Numbered from the stretch's first letter, positions 19,032 to 29,237 are shown. The stretch is DNA of 64,000 bases from Paludibacteraceae bacterium (GCA_017551675.1 JAFZLC010000055.1:1-64000); one strand, 5' to 3'. Translations and numbers: made by a program. The notes: generated by a model from the letters alone, not told the origin.

Positions 19032-21635
19032 TTAAATTGACGATAAGATGGAATCCAACGATGCCATATCCGTCACCATAACCTGACGTGGTTTACTTCC
19101 CTCTGCAGGTCCCACAATACCTGCAGCCTCCAACTGATCCATAATACGTCCCGCACGATTATATCCAATAGAGAATTTTCTCTGAATCATGGATGTAGAA
19201 CCCTGTTGAGTAGCCACCACCAACTGTGCAGCATCATCAAACATAGGATCTTTCTTCGATAAATCAACATCTGCCTTACCTTCAGCCGACTCACTTTCAT
19301 CAACATATTCTGGTAGTATGAATGCAGTAGGATAACCTTGCTGATCTGCGATGTGTTTGGCTATGCGCTCCACCTCTGGAGTGTCTACCAATGCACATTG
19401 CACACGATCCAAATCGTTTCCCTGTGAAATCAACATATCACCACGACCAATCAACTGCTCTGCTCCACCCGTATCCAATATCACACGAGATTCCAAACCA
19501 GTGGAAACACGGAATGCAAAACGAGCTGGGAAGTTAGCTCGAATAACACCCGTTATAATGTTAGCCGACGGACGCTGAGTGGCTAATATCATGTGAATAC
19601 CCACGGCACGCGCCTTCTGCGCAATACGTGCGATTGGAGTCTCCACATCCTTACCCACCTGCATAATCAAATCGGCAAACTCATCTATCACAACAACAAT
19701 ATACGGCATGTAATGATGCCCTTTGTTCGGATTTAATTTCCGATTAATAAATTTCTCATTGTATTCCTTCAACTGACGTACGGAAGCCTCCTTCAACAAC
19801 TCATAACGCTGATCCATCTCAACACACAACGAATTCAACGTCTGTACCACCTTCTTCACATCCGTAATAATCGCCTCTTCCGCATCTGGCATCTTTGCCA
19901 AGAAATGACGTTCGATTGGCGCATACATACTGAACTCCACCATCTTTGGATCCACCATCACAAACTTCAACTCAGATGGATGCTTCTTATACAACAATGA
20001 GGTGATGATTGCATTCAAACCTACTGACTTTCCTTGTCCGGTTGCACCTGCCACCAAAACGTGTGGCATCTTACAAAGATCCAACATGAAGACCTCATTG
20101 GTGATGGTCTTACCCAAAGCAATAGGCAACTCAAACTTAGACTCTTGGAATTTCTTGCTTCCAATAATCTCAGCCATTGGCACCACTACTGGTTTAGCGT
20201 TTGGCACCTCAATACCAATCGTTCCCTTTCCTGGTATTGGTGCAATAATACGGATACCCTTAGCTGCAATTGTCAAGGCTATATCATCACCCAATCCTCT
20301 GATTTTTGCGATACGCACACCAGGAGCAGGCGTCACCTCATACAATGTGACAGTCGGACCTACCGTCGCCTTTATCGACGTAATCTCAACACCAAAACTA
20401 CGCAAAACCTCTACAATACGATTCTTGTTCTTGTTTTGCTCATCTACGTCTATGTTGTTTTGAATATCATATTCCTTAAAGAGATCCAAGGTTGGTTTCT
20501 TGTAGAACTCCAAATCCTTAGTTGGATCATACAACGTCATATCTCCTTCATCATTTGCCATCTCGACAGTCGACTGCTCGATCGTAAAGCCGACCTCTCC
20601 TGTGTCTGGCGTTGTAGTCGATGGATTCGGATTCTGTGTTGCGTTTTGAGTAGATTCTGAGGTTGAATCCACTTTTTCGTTCACGTTATCAACCAATTCT
20701 GTAGGTTGAACTGGATCCACAACAAAAGGTATATCATTCGAATCACTTTTTGTTGTTTGTTTTTCCGCACCTTCAGAAACATTATTTCCATCATCCGTAG
20801 TCAGATTGAATGTTATGGAGTTACTTTCCTGCGTGTCACCTTCTGGTTTGTCAGGTCCCTCTGCATTCTGGTTTGTTACTGTTTTAACAGACTCATCTTC
20901 CCCATTCGTATCATCATTAGGATTCGTCACAACCTCCGGATTTTCACCTTCAGGGTTCTCTCCCTCAGCAACTACCACATTGGGGTCAACTACTGGTTTT
21001 GGTCGTGAATGGAATATTCGATTCAAAAGCTTCGAAAATTTCTCATACACACCATCGAAGGCATAAAATGAGAAAATCAAAAGTGTAACGAAGAGTAACA
21101 GAACCACACCCACATATCCTACATTTGCTTGTAAGAAAAGGTTTGTCTGATATCCATGTTCACCACCTAAAAAGAGAAAGGTGGATTCATAGTTTTCAAT
21201 GAATGAACCTGCTAAAACGGATCCCCACACCAAGAAGAATGAGCAAATAAAAAAGACCTTACGCATTTTTCCTTCAAAAGGACGCACGTTCAACAACCAA
21301 AAGCCGATGAGGAACCAATAAAACAGATAAAAAATGACGGAAACGCCAAAAGTACGGTTAATGCAGAAATCAGACAACTTGGCACCCAATAAACCGGTCC
21401 AGTTCTTTATGTTCTCTGCCAAATATTCATTCGAATAATCACCTTTCAAAAGACTTTGGTCTTCCCATCCTGTGAAAAAGAAGGAGAAAAAAGACAATGT
21501 CAAAAACAGTCCTGAAATAATCACGACGACACCCATTGCCAAACGCAATGGTTCATTCGACAAGGAATGTCTCAATTTTGCAAAAAAACCACCTTTTGTG
21601 GGCACCTCATCCTGTTTTTGTTTCTCTTTTCCCAT
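19032..21635 (-). CDS. ftsK: DNA translocase FtsK/SpoIIIE family
   Basis: With the chosen start the protein has 867 residues: four N-terminal membrane helices, an acidic Thr/Asn/Pro-rich linker (about 215-365), the motor with Walker A GATGQGKSVG and Walker B VVVIDEFADLI, and a C-terminal winged-helix gamma domain (RKFSIGYNRAGRIMDQLEAAGIVGP) that reads orienting DNA sites. It pumps chromosome termini through the division septum. A longer frame reaches 21686, but a TAAATTTG -7 element at 21651-21658 would start transcription near 21645, so the start at 21635 (MGKEKQKQ) is preferred. Confidence 0.95.
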   Translation of the reverse strand: MGKEKQKQDEVPTKGGFFAKLRHSLSNEPLRLAMGVVVIISGLFLTLSFFSFFFTGWEDQSLLKGDYSNEYLAENIKNWTGLLGAKLSDFCINRTFGVSVIFYLFYWFLIGFWLLNVRPFEGKMRKVFFICSFFLVWGSVLAGSFIENYESTFLFLGGEHGYQTNLFLQANVGYVGVVLLLFVTLLIFSFYAFDGVYEKFSKLLNRIFHSRPKPVVDPNVVVAEGENPEGENPEVVTNPNDDTNGEDESVKTVTNQNAEGPDKPEGDTQESNSITFNLTTDDGNNVSEGAEKQTTKSDSNDIPFVVDPVQPTELVDNVNEKVDSTSESTQNATQNPNPSTTTPDTGEVGFTIEQSTVEMANDEGDMTLYDPTKDLEFYKKPTLDLFKEYDIQNNIDVDEQNKNKNRIVEVLRSFGVEITSIKATVGPTVTLYEVTPAPGVRIAKIRGLGDDIALTIAAKGIRIIAPIPGKGTIGIEVPNAKPVVVPMAEIIGSKKFQESKFELPIALGKTITNEVFMLDLCKMPHVLVAGATGQGKSVGLNAIITSLLYKKHPSELKFVMVDPKMVEFSMYAPIERHFLAKMPDAEEAIITDVKKVVQTLNSLCVEMDQRYELLKEASVRQLKEYNEKFINRKLNPNKGHHYMPYIVVVIDEFADLIMQVGKDVETPIARIAQKARAVGIHMILATQRPSANIITGVIRANFPARFAFRVSTGLESRVILDTGGAEQLIGRGDMLISQGNDLDRVQCALVDTPEVERIAKHIADQQGYPTAFILPEYVDESESAEGKADVDLSKKDPMFDDAAQLVVATQQGSTSMIQRKFSIGYNRAGRIMDQLEAAGIVGPAEGSKPRQVMVTDMASLDSILSSI

Positions 21636-21650
21636 ACCATAATTTTTGCA

Positions 21651-21658
21651 CAAATTTA
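21651..21658 (-). promoter_or_regulatory. -7 promoter element for ftsK
   Basis: On the minus strand this reads TAAATTTG, matching TAnnTTTG, 16 bases before the chosen ftsK start. It argues against the longer upstream start. Confidence 0.5.
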
Positions 21659-21791
21659 CAAAAACTTCTTCAAGAAACGAAGTCAAAAACTAAATAAAAA
21701 AGTGTCAGATGTAAACAAATATTAAAGCGTCAATTCCATGCAATTATAGGGCTGTTCTGTCAATTAATTTTGTGGATTTCGGAGTATATAC

Positions 21792-21832
21792 AAAAACGAT
21801 GCGCACATCATGCAAAGAGGATGTGCGCATCG
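21792..21832 (-). terminator. Rho-independent terminator of the rho gene
   Basis: A perfect 13-base stem (CGATGCGCACATC with GATGTGCGCATCG) encloses a 10-base loop. On the minus strand it is followed by a run of five T. It lies 30 bases after the rho stop codon. Confidence 0.85.
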
Positions 21833-21861
21833 GATTGACAGAGACTATGTACAATCGTCTC

Positions 21862-23802
21862 TTAGCTATTCATAGTTGCCAGCAACTCCTCGTTAGAGCG
21901 AGTCATTTCAATCTGACGTTTCAAGAAATCCATAGCTTCGATAGGTGTCATCTCAGAAATATGGTTACGGAATACCCACATACGACGTACCACTTCAGGT
22001 GATTGAAGCAAGTCGTCACGACGAGTACTAGAAGAGATAATATCGATGGCTGGATAGATACGTTTATTGGACAATTGACGAGACAATTGCAACTCCATGT
22101 TACCTGTACCCTTAAACTCCTCAAAGATAACGTCATCCATCTTAGATCCCGTATCCGTCAATGCAGTGGCAATGATTGTCAAGCTACCTCCATTTTCAAT
22201 GTTTCTGGCAGCACCGAAGAATCTTTTTGGTTTCTGCAATGCATTGGCGTCGACACCTCCTGACAAGACCTTACCAGATGCAGGAGCCACGGTATTATAA
22301 GCACGAGCCAAACGAGTGATTGAATCTAGCAAAATCACAACATCATGTCCGCACTCCACCATACGTTTTGCCTTTTCCAACACCAAACCGGCAATCTTCA
22401 CATGGCGATCAGCTGGCTCATCGAATGTAGAGGCAATCACCTCTGCATTTACGCTTCTGGCCATATCGGTTACCTCCTCAGGACGTTCATCAATCAAGAG
22501 GATAATCATATACACCTCTGGATGATTTTCAGCAATGGCGTTAGCAATATCTTTTAGCAACATTGTCTTACCAGTCTTAGGCTGAGCAACGATCAAACCA
22601 CGCTGTCCCTTTCCTATCGGTGCGAAAAGATCAACCGCACGTACGGAAGTATTGCAAGTAGTTCGAGCACCTGTCAGATTAAACTTCTCATCAGGGAACA
22701 ATGGTGTTAAGTGATCAAAAGGAACACGGTCGCGTACAAACTCAGGAGAACGAGAATTGATTTTATCAACTCTTACCAATGGAAAATATTTTTCTCCCTC
22801 TTTTGGCGGACGAATTGTACCTTCAATGACATCACCCGTTTTCAATCCAAACAATTTGATTTGAGATTGAGAAACATAAATATCATCTGGAGATGTTAAA
22901 TAGTTATAATCAGCAGAGCGAAGAAATCCGAAACCATCATTGGTGATTTCCAACACACCCTGTCCTTTTACGATATCTTCAAAATCGTATACCTTCTTAG
23001 GAGCCTGTTGACTCTCCTTTGCGTCAGGTGTCACAACAGTTTGTTCCTGAGGAACATTATTTTCTGTTTTAGCTGAATTATCCAACTCTTTTTCTTGAAC
23101 GGCTTTCTTCTCATTTTCAAGTTTAGCCTCCTCGTTCATCTTTTTAATGTTTTCGAGTATTTCTTCTTGATTAGGAGTTGGTATTCCTTTTTTCTTGTTT
23201 AATATCATTCTTGCCACAGCTGCGGCAGCATTACCCGATGACATAGCATCGAAACCGCCAAAAGCACGATTTCTAGGCTGTGGTTGATTCTGTTGATTCT
23301 GTTGGTTTTGTTGGTTTTTCTTTCTTGAAAAATCCTCCTCCACTCTCTCCCTATCAGGATTGTTAAATTCAGAGCGGAATCCATCTTCGTTTGATTTTGG
23401 ACGATTTTGCTTATAGTTTGACGATGCAAATGGTCTTTCCTCTTCATATCCACCATTGTCGAAATCAAAACTCTGCTGACCACCATTCTTCGACTTATTA
23501 TAACTGGATTCCACATACACAGGTTGAGAGGCTGCCGACTCATCATTTGATTTTCCATCATTAAATGAGGAGGTCTCAACTTCGAAAGAGTCTTGGTAAC
23601 TTTGACCAACGGGATCGTCCTCCCCTTCGAAATTCAAATTTGTAGGAAGTGGTTTACCCTCGTTTTGCCATGCAGCAATCTCATTTATAATTCTAAAAAT
23701 CAAATCGTCTTTTCGGAAAGAATCAGGACGTTTTATTTCCAATTCTTTGGCAATCCCCTTCAATTCTGCAAGGGTTTTTGTCTTTAAATCACTTATTTTC
23801 AT
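21862..23802 (-). CDS. rho: Transcription termination factor Rho
   Basis: The 646-residue protein has the Rho N-terminal helical domain ([23 protein letters not shown]), a long polar insert rich in Asn, Gln and charged residues (about 60-265), the cold-shock RNA-binding fold ([21 protein letters not shown]) and the ATPase core with Walker A AQPKTGKT and the Q/R loops near the C-terminus. It is about 230 residues longer than E. coli Rho because of the insert, which is usual in Bacteroidota. A leader of about 160 bases and the terminator at 21792 bracket the gene as a single unit. Confidence 0.96.
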   Translation of the reverse strand: MKISDLKTKTLAELKGIAKELEIKRPDSFRKDDLIFRIINEIAAWQNEGKPLPTNLNFEGEDDPVGQSYQDSFEVETSSFNDGKSNDESAASQPVYVESSYNKSKNGGQQSFDFDNGGYEEERPFASSNYKQNRPKSNEDGFRSEFNNPDRERVEEDFSRKKNQQNQQNQQNQPQPRNRAFGGFDAMSSGNAAAAVARMILNKKKGIPTPNQEEILENIKKMNEEAKLENEKKAVQEKELDNSAKTENNVPQEQTVVTPDAKESQQAPKKVYDFEDIVKGQGVLEITNDGFGFLRSADYNYLTSPDDIYVSQSQIKLFGLKTGDVIEGTIRPPKEGEKYFPLVRVDKINSRSPEFVRDRVPFDHLTPLFPDEKFNLTGARTTCNTSVRAVDLFAPIGKGQRGLIVAQPKTGKTMLLKDIANAIAENHPEVYMIILLIDERPEEVTDMARSVNAEVIASTFDEPADRHVKIAGLVLEKAKRMVECGHDVVILLDSITRLARAYNTVAPASGKVLSGGVDANALQKPKRFFGAARNIENGGSLTIIATALTDTGSKMDDVIFEEFKGTGNMELQLSRQLSNKRIYPAIDIISSSTRRDDLLQSPEVVRRMWVFRNHISEMTPIEAMDFLKRQIEMTRSNEELLATMNS

Positions 23803-23968
23803 AAATCAACTGATAAACAGAATCTAATTTCACTCTAAAAAAACATCACATAAGTTTGATGTAACAATTTTATCACAATAACCGATGTTCTTACATCGTT
23901 TTCGTTTATTAAAATATTTTTGATTAATTACTTGGGCTAAGAATTTAGCCTGCGGTAGTAAAACGTTG

Positions 23969-23999
23969 CAAAAATAATTCAATTTTTCAAATCTCACAA
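23969..23999 (-). promoter_or_regulatory. Promoter of rho in the rho/DUF4290 intergenic region
   Basis: On the minus strand TTG (23997-23999), a 20-base spacer and TATTTTTG (23969-23976) fit the Bacteroidota consensus. The leader to the rho start is about 160 bases, long enough for autoregulation, though no defined structure is seen. The rest of the 347-base gap holds AT-rich sequence and a weak TAACTTTA at 24074 that may serve the DUF4290 gene. Confidence 0.5.
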
Positions 24000-24149
24000 T
24001 AGTTTTACAAAAAAATCAAGAAAATTTTTCAATGGCAAGTCAAAAGAGTATGGAAGTCAGTTTTTTTTTCCTAACTTTACAAAAAATTTCATCTAAGGCA
24101 AAACCAGGTGCCGGCGTACCTGATTTTATTCTTTATTTATCTATCGATT

Positions 24150-24743
24150 ATGGATTATAACACGCAAATGGAGAAATTGATTCTCCCCGAATACGGAAGA
24201 AACATTCAAAATATGGTTGATCACTGCCTGACAATCGAAGACAGGGAAGAAAGAACAGCTTGTGCTTACACCATTGTCAACACCATGGGCAATCTATTCC
24301 CTCAACTACGTGATTTAAGTGATTTCAAGCACATTTTATGGGACCATCTTGCCATCATGTCCAATTTCAAACTAGACATTGACTATCCTTACGAAGTCAT
24401 CAAAAAGGAGAAATTGTACGTCAAACCTGAACGTCCCGCTTATTCCAATTCAGACAGCATACGCTTTCTTCACTACGGAAAACTTATCCATAGTCTCATA
24501 GAAAAAGCCGTAGAAATGGATGAAGGTGAAGAACGCGATCAATTGGAAATCATGATCGCCAACTACATGAAGAAAAGTTACATCACCTTCAACAAAGATG
24601 GTGTCGACGATTTGAAAATTTTTGACGACCTTGCCTATTTATCAAAAGAGAACATTATTCTCCATAACAAAGGCATCAAACTGGCTGAGTTCAAAAACAC
24701 AACTACAACCACAACATCTAGTAAAAAGAAAAAGAAAAAATAA
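24150..24743 (+). CDS. DUF4290 domain protein
   Basis: The 197-residue soluble protein begins MDYNTQMEKLILPEYGRNIQNMVDHCLTIEDREERTACA, the hallmark start of DUF4290, and ends with a Thr-rich and Lys-rich tail. Its function is unknown. The frame opens earlier, at 24108, but the family begins at the MDYNT methionine. It lies 26 bases upstream of murA, a pairing conserved in Bacteroidota, so a link to cell-wall synthesis or its timing is possible but unproven. Confidence 0.9.
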   Translation: MDYNTQMEKLILPEYGRNIQNMVDHCLTIEDREERTACAYTIVNTMGNLFPQLRDLSDFKHILWDHLAIMSNFKLDIDYPYEVIKKEKLYVKPERPAYSNSDSIRFLHYGKLIHSLIEKAVEMDEGEERDQLEIMIANYMKKSYITFNKDGVDDLKIFDDLAYLSKENIILHNKGIKLAEFKNTTTTTTSSKKKKKK

Positions 24744-24769
24744 CTTCAGTTTCAACCCTAAATTATACC

Positions 24770-26080
24770 ATGGCAAAATTCTTAATTGAAGGCGGACACT
24801 CTTTGAAAGGGGAAATTCACCCTCAGGGTGCAAAAAACGAAGCATTGGAAGTCATCTGCGCCACTCTCCTCACCTCCGAAGAAGTGACCATCTCTAATAT
24901 TCCAGACATTCTCGACGTCAACAACCTGATTTGTCTTCTCAAAGACATGGGGGTAAAAGTCACTAAAAAGGAAAAAGGATGCTATACATTTCAGGCAGAC
25001 AATGTCAATCTCGACTTCATGGACACTCCTCAATTTTACAAACAATGTTCCGTGTTGAGAGGTTCCGTCATGCTTGTTGGCCCTTTGGTGGCTCGCTTCG
25101 GAAAAGCTGTGGTTCCTAAACCGGGAGGTGATAAAATCGGACGTCGCCGATTGGATACCCACTTTATCGGAATTCAAAAACTGGGTGCCATCTTCTGCTT
25201 TGATCCCGAACTCAAACTATACAGAATACAATCCAACAAACTGAAAGGTTTGTACATGCTGCTCGACGAGGCCTCCGTCACTGGTACAGCCAATATCGTC
25301 ATGACAGCAGTCCTCGCAGAAGGCACCACCACCATATACAATGCTGCTTGCGAGCCATACATTCAGCAGCTATGTAGGATGCTGAACAAAATGGGAGCCA
25401 AGATTAGCGGTATCGGTTCCAACCTACTGACCATCGAAGGTGTTCAAGAACTTCATGGATGTAGCGACCACACTATCCTACCCGATATGATTGAAATTGG
25501 TAGTTTCATCGGAATGGCTGCCATGACAGGGTCGGAAATCACCATTAAAAACGTTCGTTACGAAGAGTTGGGTATGATACCTGATTGTTTCCGCAAAATG
25601 GGTATTAAAATTGAACACATCAACGATGACATTTATATACCTCATCAAGACAGATATACCATCGACACTTTCATGGATGGATCCATCATGACATTTGCAG
25701 ACGCACCATGGCCAGGCTTGACACCCGACCTGCTTAGTGTCTTCCTTGTCGTAGCCACCCAAGCCAAAGGAAGTGTCCTCATTCATCAAAAAATGTTTGA
25801 GAGTCGTTTGTTCTTCGTCGACAAACTAATTGATATGGGAGCTCAAATTATCCTTTGCGACCCTCATAGAGCAACTGTCATTGGATTAGGGAAAGAGACC
25901 ATGCTACGAGCTTCTAATATGTCATCACCTGATATTCGCGCAGGTATCGCACTTCTTATCGCAGCCATGAGTTCCAATGGAACAAGCACGATTAGCAATA
26001 TCGAACAGATAGACCGAGGATACGAGGATATTGACGGACGTTTGAACGCCATCGGTGCAAAGATCATGCGAATTGAGTAA
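24770..26080 (+). CDS. murA: UDP-N-acetylglucosamine 1-carboxyvinyltransferase MurA (Asp-type)
   Basis: The 436-residue EPSP-synthase-like enzyme transfers enolpyruvate to UDP-GlcNAc, the first committed step of peptidoglycan synthesis. The substrate-binding K22-N23 pair is present (QGAKNEAL). In the active-site loop the usual cysteine is replaced by aspartate: PKPGGDKIGRRRLD, D121. The same change in Mycobacterium and Chlamydia MurA keeps activity and gives intrinsic fosfomycin resistance. It probably forms an operon with the DUF4290 gene. Confidence 0.95.
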   Translation: MAKFLIEGGHSLKGEIHPQGAKNEALEVICATLLTSEEVTISNIPDILDVNNLICLLKDMGVKVTKKEKGCYTFQADNVNLDFMDTPQFYKQCSVLRGSVMLVGPLVARFGKAVVPKPGGDKIGRRRLDTHFIGIQKLGAIFCFDPELKLYRIQSNKLKGLYMLLDEASVTGTANIVMTAVLAEGTTTIYNAACEPYIQQLCRMLNKMGAKISGIGSNLLTIEGVQELHGCSDHTILPDMIEIGSFIGMAAMTGSEITIKNVRYEELGMIPDCFRKMGIKIEHINDDIYIPHQDRYTIDTFMDGSIMTFADAPWPGLTPDLLSVFLVVATQAKGSVLIHQKMFESRLFFVDKLIDMGAQIILCDPHRATVIGLGKETMLRASNMSSPDIRAGIALLIAAMSSNGTSTISNIEQIDRGYEDIDGRLNAIGAKIMRIE

Positions 26081-26124
26081 ACATCGGAACGAAGGAACAT
26101 CAATGCAATCATAAAAAAACACAA

Positions 26125-26166
26125 GGGCGAATTACCATTCGCCCCTACAATTTGTTGTCACAACAA
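26125..26166. repeat. Two adjacent palindromes after murA
   Basis: GGGCGAAT-TACC-ATTCGCCC (26125-26144) is followed by TTGTTGT-C-ACAACAA (26152-26166). Neither is followed by a T-run on the plus strand, so they are not typical terminators. The first is GC-rich against its surroundings and resembles a dispersed palindromic repeat. Confidence 0.45.
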
Positions 26167-26184
26167 TTTGCAACAACAATAAAC

Positions 26185-26209
26185 AAAAAAAGAAGACTCA
26201 TCGTCTTCT
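26185..26209 (-). terminator. Rho-independent terminator of the tRNA-Asp genes
   Basis: AGAAGAC and GTCTTCT form a 7-base stem with a 5-base loop. On the minus strand a run of at least six T follows. It lies just after the second tRNA-Asp. Confidence 0.75.
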
Positions 26210-26214
26210 TTCTG

Positions 26215-26288
26215 CGGTGCGTAGGGGACTCGAACCCCTGACCCCGTGCGTGACAGGCACGTATTCTAACCAGCTGAACTAACGCACC
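26215..26288 (-). tRNA. tRNA-Asp (GTC), copy 2
   Basis: The minus strand folds as a cloverleaf with acceptor GGTGCGT/ACGCACC, anticodon loop CTGTCAC (anticodon GTC), and the T-arm GGTTCGAGTCC. No CCA is encoded. It is identical to the copy at 26321 and lies downstream of it in the same transcript. Confidence 0.95.
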
Positions 26289-26320
26289 AAAATTTAAATC
26301 GGCAATCATAAGTTTTTGTG

Positions 26321-26394
26321 CGGTGCGTAGGGGACTCGAACCCCTGACCCCGTGCGTGACAGGCACGTATTCTAACCAGCTGAACTAACGCACC
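26321..26394 (-). tRNA. tRNA-Asp (GTC), copy 1
   Basis: Identical in sequence to the neighbouring gene, with anticodon GTC in loop CTGTCAC. The two genes are separated by 32 bases and read from the promoter at 26441-26471. Confidence 0.95.
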
Positions 26395-26440
26395 AAAAAC
26401 TTAATTTTTAACCTATACAATTCTCTCCCGAATTGCGATG

Positions 26441-26471
26441 CAAAGGTATGTTATTATTTTCAAATCGACAA
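26441..26471 (-). promoter_or_regulatory. Promoter of the tRNA-Asp pair
   Basis: On the minus strand TTG (26469-26471), a 20-base spacer and TACCTTTG (26441-26448) match the consensus. The first tRNA begins 47 bases downstream. Confidence 0.55.
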
Positions 26472-26577
26472 TTATTCAAGCATTTTTTTTACGATAAAAT
26501 TCACAATCATTTCTAATCATTTACAAATCAATTTTTTATAGATTGATTCTAAATTGTTCGAAATGAATATGGGGCCA

Positions 26578-27366
26578 TTATTTCTTCTTTTTATCGAAAA
26601 TCCATTCCATAAAGTCGGAAGAAGACAATGCCATCGTCCATGAATCATGTCCCGTACCAGGATATTCGACTAAATCAGCTGGACATCCATTTGATTTCAG
26701 TTGATAATAGACATCACGAGCATACGTGATAGGTACAACTTTATCATCCTGACCATGGTACATTCTGATAGGGAACTTCTTCAGCTTCTTCAATCTTTCA
26801 GGTTGAATAGCGCCTCCCATGGAAACAGCGGCAGTTAGAAGTCTGGAGTTCTTCATAGCCATTTCCAGAGCACCGAAGGCACCCATTGAGAAACCTACAA
26901 TATAAACCTGAGTCTTATCAACATACGGTAATTTCAGATAATGTTCGATCAATTTCGTCAACATACGGAATGATTTTGTCTCTTCTGGATTATCAGGAAT
27001 CTCGATTTCACCATCACTCAAGATATTGTAGTTAACCCAAGCGTCATCCTCTGGACACTGAGGAATGAGCACCACTGCAGGATAGTAGTCGCGTATTGTC
27101 TGCTCTTTGTAAAGGTATCCACCCGTTTTCAGTTGCAGAACATTATCTCTACCCCGTTCATCCTCCCCATGAAGGAAAATAAACAAAGGGAATTTCAATC
27201 CAGCATCGTAGCCAGCAGGATATAAAACGCGATAACGTAAGGTGTCGCCATCCAAGCGATACTCTCTTCCATAATATTGATCAGGAGCATATTTCTTTTG
27301 TGCATTCACATTCGTGACAAGCAAGATGAGAAACAATGTTCCGATAAATTTACCTATCCATTTCAT
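26578..27366 (-). CDS. Secreted alpha/beta-hydrolase esterase
   Basis: The 262-residue protein has a signal peptide (MKWIGKFIGTLFLILLVTNVNA, cleavage before QKK) and an alpha/beta-hydrolase core with HGEDERGR oxyanion region, nucleophile serine in GFSMG, aspartate in GQDDKV and histidine in GTGHDSW. This matches the predicted peptidase/phospholipase-carboxylesterase group that includes feruloyl and acetyl-xylan type esterases. The substrate is unknown. A second ATG three codons upstream (27375) is possible. It is a single gene divergent from the polyketide-type operon. Confidence 0.85.
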   Translation of the reverse strand: MKWIGKFIGTLFLILLVTNVNAQKKYAPDQYYGREYRLDGDTLRYRVLYPAGYDAGLKFPLFIFLHGEDERGRDNVLQLKTGGYLYKEQTIRDYYPAVVLIPQCPEDDAWVNYNILSDGEIEIPDNPEETKSFRMLTKLIEHYLKLPYVDKTQVYIVGFSMGAFGALEMAMKNSRLLTAAVSMGGAIQPERLKKLKKFPIRMYHGQDDKVVPITYARDVYYQLKSNGCPADLVEYPGTGHDSWTMALSSSDFMEWIFDKKKK

Positions 27367-27608
27367 ATTAACCATATTTTAGGTGGGTTCCAACATAAAG
27401 TTCGTCAACCCACAATTCATACTATTTATTATAAAACGGTGAATTTTCAGAACTCACCTTTAATACATTTCAGAAGGTGTTGTATATACCTTATTAATAT
27501 AAACACGATTGTTTGTCTAAACAAAGAGTTCTCAACAAAGAACAAACGCCACACAAATATATCATTATTTCGAGAAAGACAAGTAAACTTGCCGCAATAA
27601 ATTTTTAT

Positions 27609-27640
27609 TTTGCTCGAAAAGGAATTTTTTTCTATCTTTG
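27609..27640 (+). promoter_or_regulatory. Promoter of the aryl-polyene-like operon
   Basis: TTTG (27609-27612), a 20-base spacer and TATCTTTG (27633-27640) match the Bacteroidota consensus. The leader is close to 100 bases and contains a possible weak hairpin near 27655-27684. The 378-base gap upstream of the operon otherwise holds AT-rich sequence and a degenerate copy of the dispersed GGTGGGTTC motif at 27382-27398. Confidence 0.7.
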
Positions 27641-27744
27641 CGCCACAATTTGCATACCTCTACTCTGTAAGGTAGTAGGGATGTAAAAATGGCAAAATAA
27701 AGTAGAAAGTAAAAATTAATACTAATAAATAAATTCGTTAAGAC

Positions 27745-28971
27745 ATGAACAGACGAGTTGTTATTACCGGTATGGGTATCTACTCATGTTTGGGTAAAAC
27801 ATTAGATGAGGTTAAGGAATCCTTATACAATGGAAAGTCAGGTATCATCTTTGATCCTGTACGTAAAGAGATGGGATTCAGATCCGCATTAACAGCAAAA
27901 TTGGAAATTCCAGACCTAAAAGGTCAACTCAGCAGAAGTCAACGAGTATACATGCCAGAAGAGGCAAAATACGCATACGTTGCTACGTGTGAAGCGTTGA
28001 AAAATGCAAATATAGACATGGATTACTTAGAGAAAAACGAAGTAGGTTTGCTCTATGGTAATGACAGTACAGCAGACGCAGTTGTCAAAAGTGTTGACAC
28101 CATGCGTGAAAAGAAAGACACCACTCTAGTAGGTTCAGGTGCCATATTCCAATCAATGAACTCAACCGTAACCATGAACCTTGGTTGTATCTTCAAACTA
28201 AGAGGTATCAACTTAACAGTTTCTGGTGCTTGCGCAAGTAGTTCACACGCAATCGGACTAGGATCTTTGTTGATCAAATGGGGATTGCAAGACTGTATCG
28301 TATGTGGTGGTGCACAAGAGGTGAATCCATACTCTATCGGTAGTTTCGATGGTATCAGTGCCTTCTCTATCAGAGAGAGTGATCCAACGAAAGCATCTCG
28401 TCCATTCGACCGCGACCGTGACGGATTGGTACCAGGTGGTGGTGCAGCAACCGTTATCATTGAAAGTTACGAGCATGCTGTTAAACGTGGAGCTCCTATC
28501 TTGGCAGAAGTAATCGGTTACGGATTCTCATCCAATGGTGATCACATGTCACAACCTAACGTGGATGGTCCTAGTCGTTCATTACAGATGGCTATTCGCG
28601 AAGCAGGTATTGACATTCGTACAATTGGTTATTTAAATGCACACGCAACTTCCACTCCTGTAGGAGACCGTCAGGAAGCAAAAGCAATCTTCAATGTATT
28701 CGGTGATCACAAGCCAGAAGTTACTTCTACAAAGGCAATGACCGGACATGAGATGTGGATGGCAGGAGCCAGTGAGGTTGTCTATTCAATGTTGATGATG
28801 CAAAATGACTTCATCGCGCCAAACATCAACTTTGAAAATCCTGATGAGGATTCTGCAAAATTGAATATTCCTAACAAACGTGTAGAGAAGAGTTTCGATA
28901 CCTTCCTTTCCAACTCATTTGGTTTCGGTGGTACCAACTCTACCCTAATCGTTAAAAAATTTGTCAAATAA
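27745..28971 (+). CDS. Beta-ketoacyl-ACP synthase (KS), aryl-polyene-type
   Basis: The 408-residue condensing enzyme has the KS triad C163 (SGACASSSHA), H300 (NAHATSTPVGD) and H335 (TGHEMWMAGAS). It extends an acyl chain on ACP with malonyl-ACP in the cytoplasm. It opens an operon with an ACP, two hotdog dehydratase-like proteins, a thioesterase, an exporter and a CrtI-like oxidoreductase, an assembly like aryl-polyene/flexirubin loci. Only one KS is present here, whereas such loci usually have two or three. A plain FabF role is possible but the neighbours argue against it. Confidence 0.88.
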   Translation: MNRRVVITGMGIYSCLGKTLDEVKESLYNGKSGIIFDPVRKEMGFRSALTAKLEIPDLKGQLSRSQRVYMPEEAKYAYVATCEALKNANIDMDYLEKNEVGLLYGNDSTADAVVKSVDTMREKKDTTLVGSGAIFQSMNSTVTMNLGCIFKLRGINLTVSGACASSSHAIGLGSLLIKWGLQDCIVCGGAQEVNPYSIGSFDGISAFSIRESDPTKASRPFDRDRDGLVPGGGAATVIIESYEHAVKRGAPILAEVIGYGFSSNGDHMSQPNVDGPSRSLQMAIREAGIDIRTIGYLNAHATSTPVGDRQEAKAIFNVFGDHKPEVTSTKAMTGHEMWMAGASEVVYSMLMMQNDFIAPNINFENPDEDSAKLNIPNKRVEKSFDTFLSNSFGFGGTNSTLIVKKFVK

Positions 28972-28977
28972 AAAACC

Positions 28978-29232
28978 ATGCAATCTATGGAGAAACAACA
29001 ATTTATTGACGAACTTAACGAACTGTTAGCAGAGGAGTTTGAGGTGGAAGTCTCCACCATACAGCCAGAAGGTTCTGTCAAGATGACTCTTGCGCTAGAC
29101 AGCTTAAGTTTGATTGATTTAGTTGCTGTTATTGAAAACACATACAAAGTGAAAATTAGCGGTCAGGAGATGATGCAGATCAAAAAGTTCTCCGAACTCT
29201 ATGATTTCTTGTATGAAAGAATTGAAAAATAA
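28978..29232 (+). CDS. Acyl carrier protein
   Basis: This 84-residue acidic four-helix protein has the phosphopantetheine serine at residue 42 in the ALDSLSLIDL motif. It begins six bases after the KS stop and would carry the growing acyl chain for this operon. An alternative start is three codons later. Its divergence from housekeeping AcpP sequences fits a dedicated ACP. Confidence 0.9.
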   Translation: MQSMEKQQFIDELNELLAEEFEVEVSTIQPEGSVKMTLALDSLSLIDLVAVIENTYKVKISGQEMMQIKKFSELYDFLYERIEK

Positions 29233-29237
29233 ATTCT

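Noticed and set aside
26125..26166. murA terminator
   Set aside because: The palindromes lack a T-run on the plus strand, so they were listed as repeats rather than a terminator.
26145..26366. Minus-strand frame over the tRNA-Asp genes
   Set aside because: It is read through two tRNA genes; the repeated peptide comes from the identical tRNA sequences.
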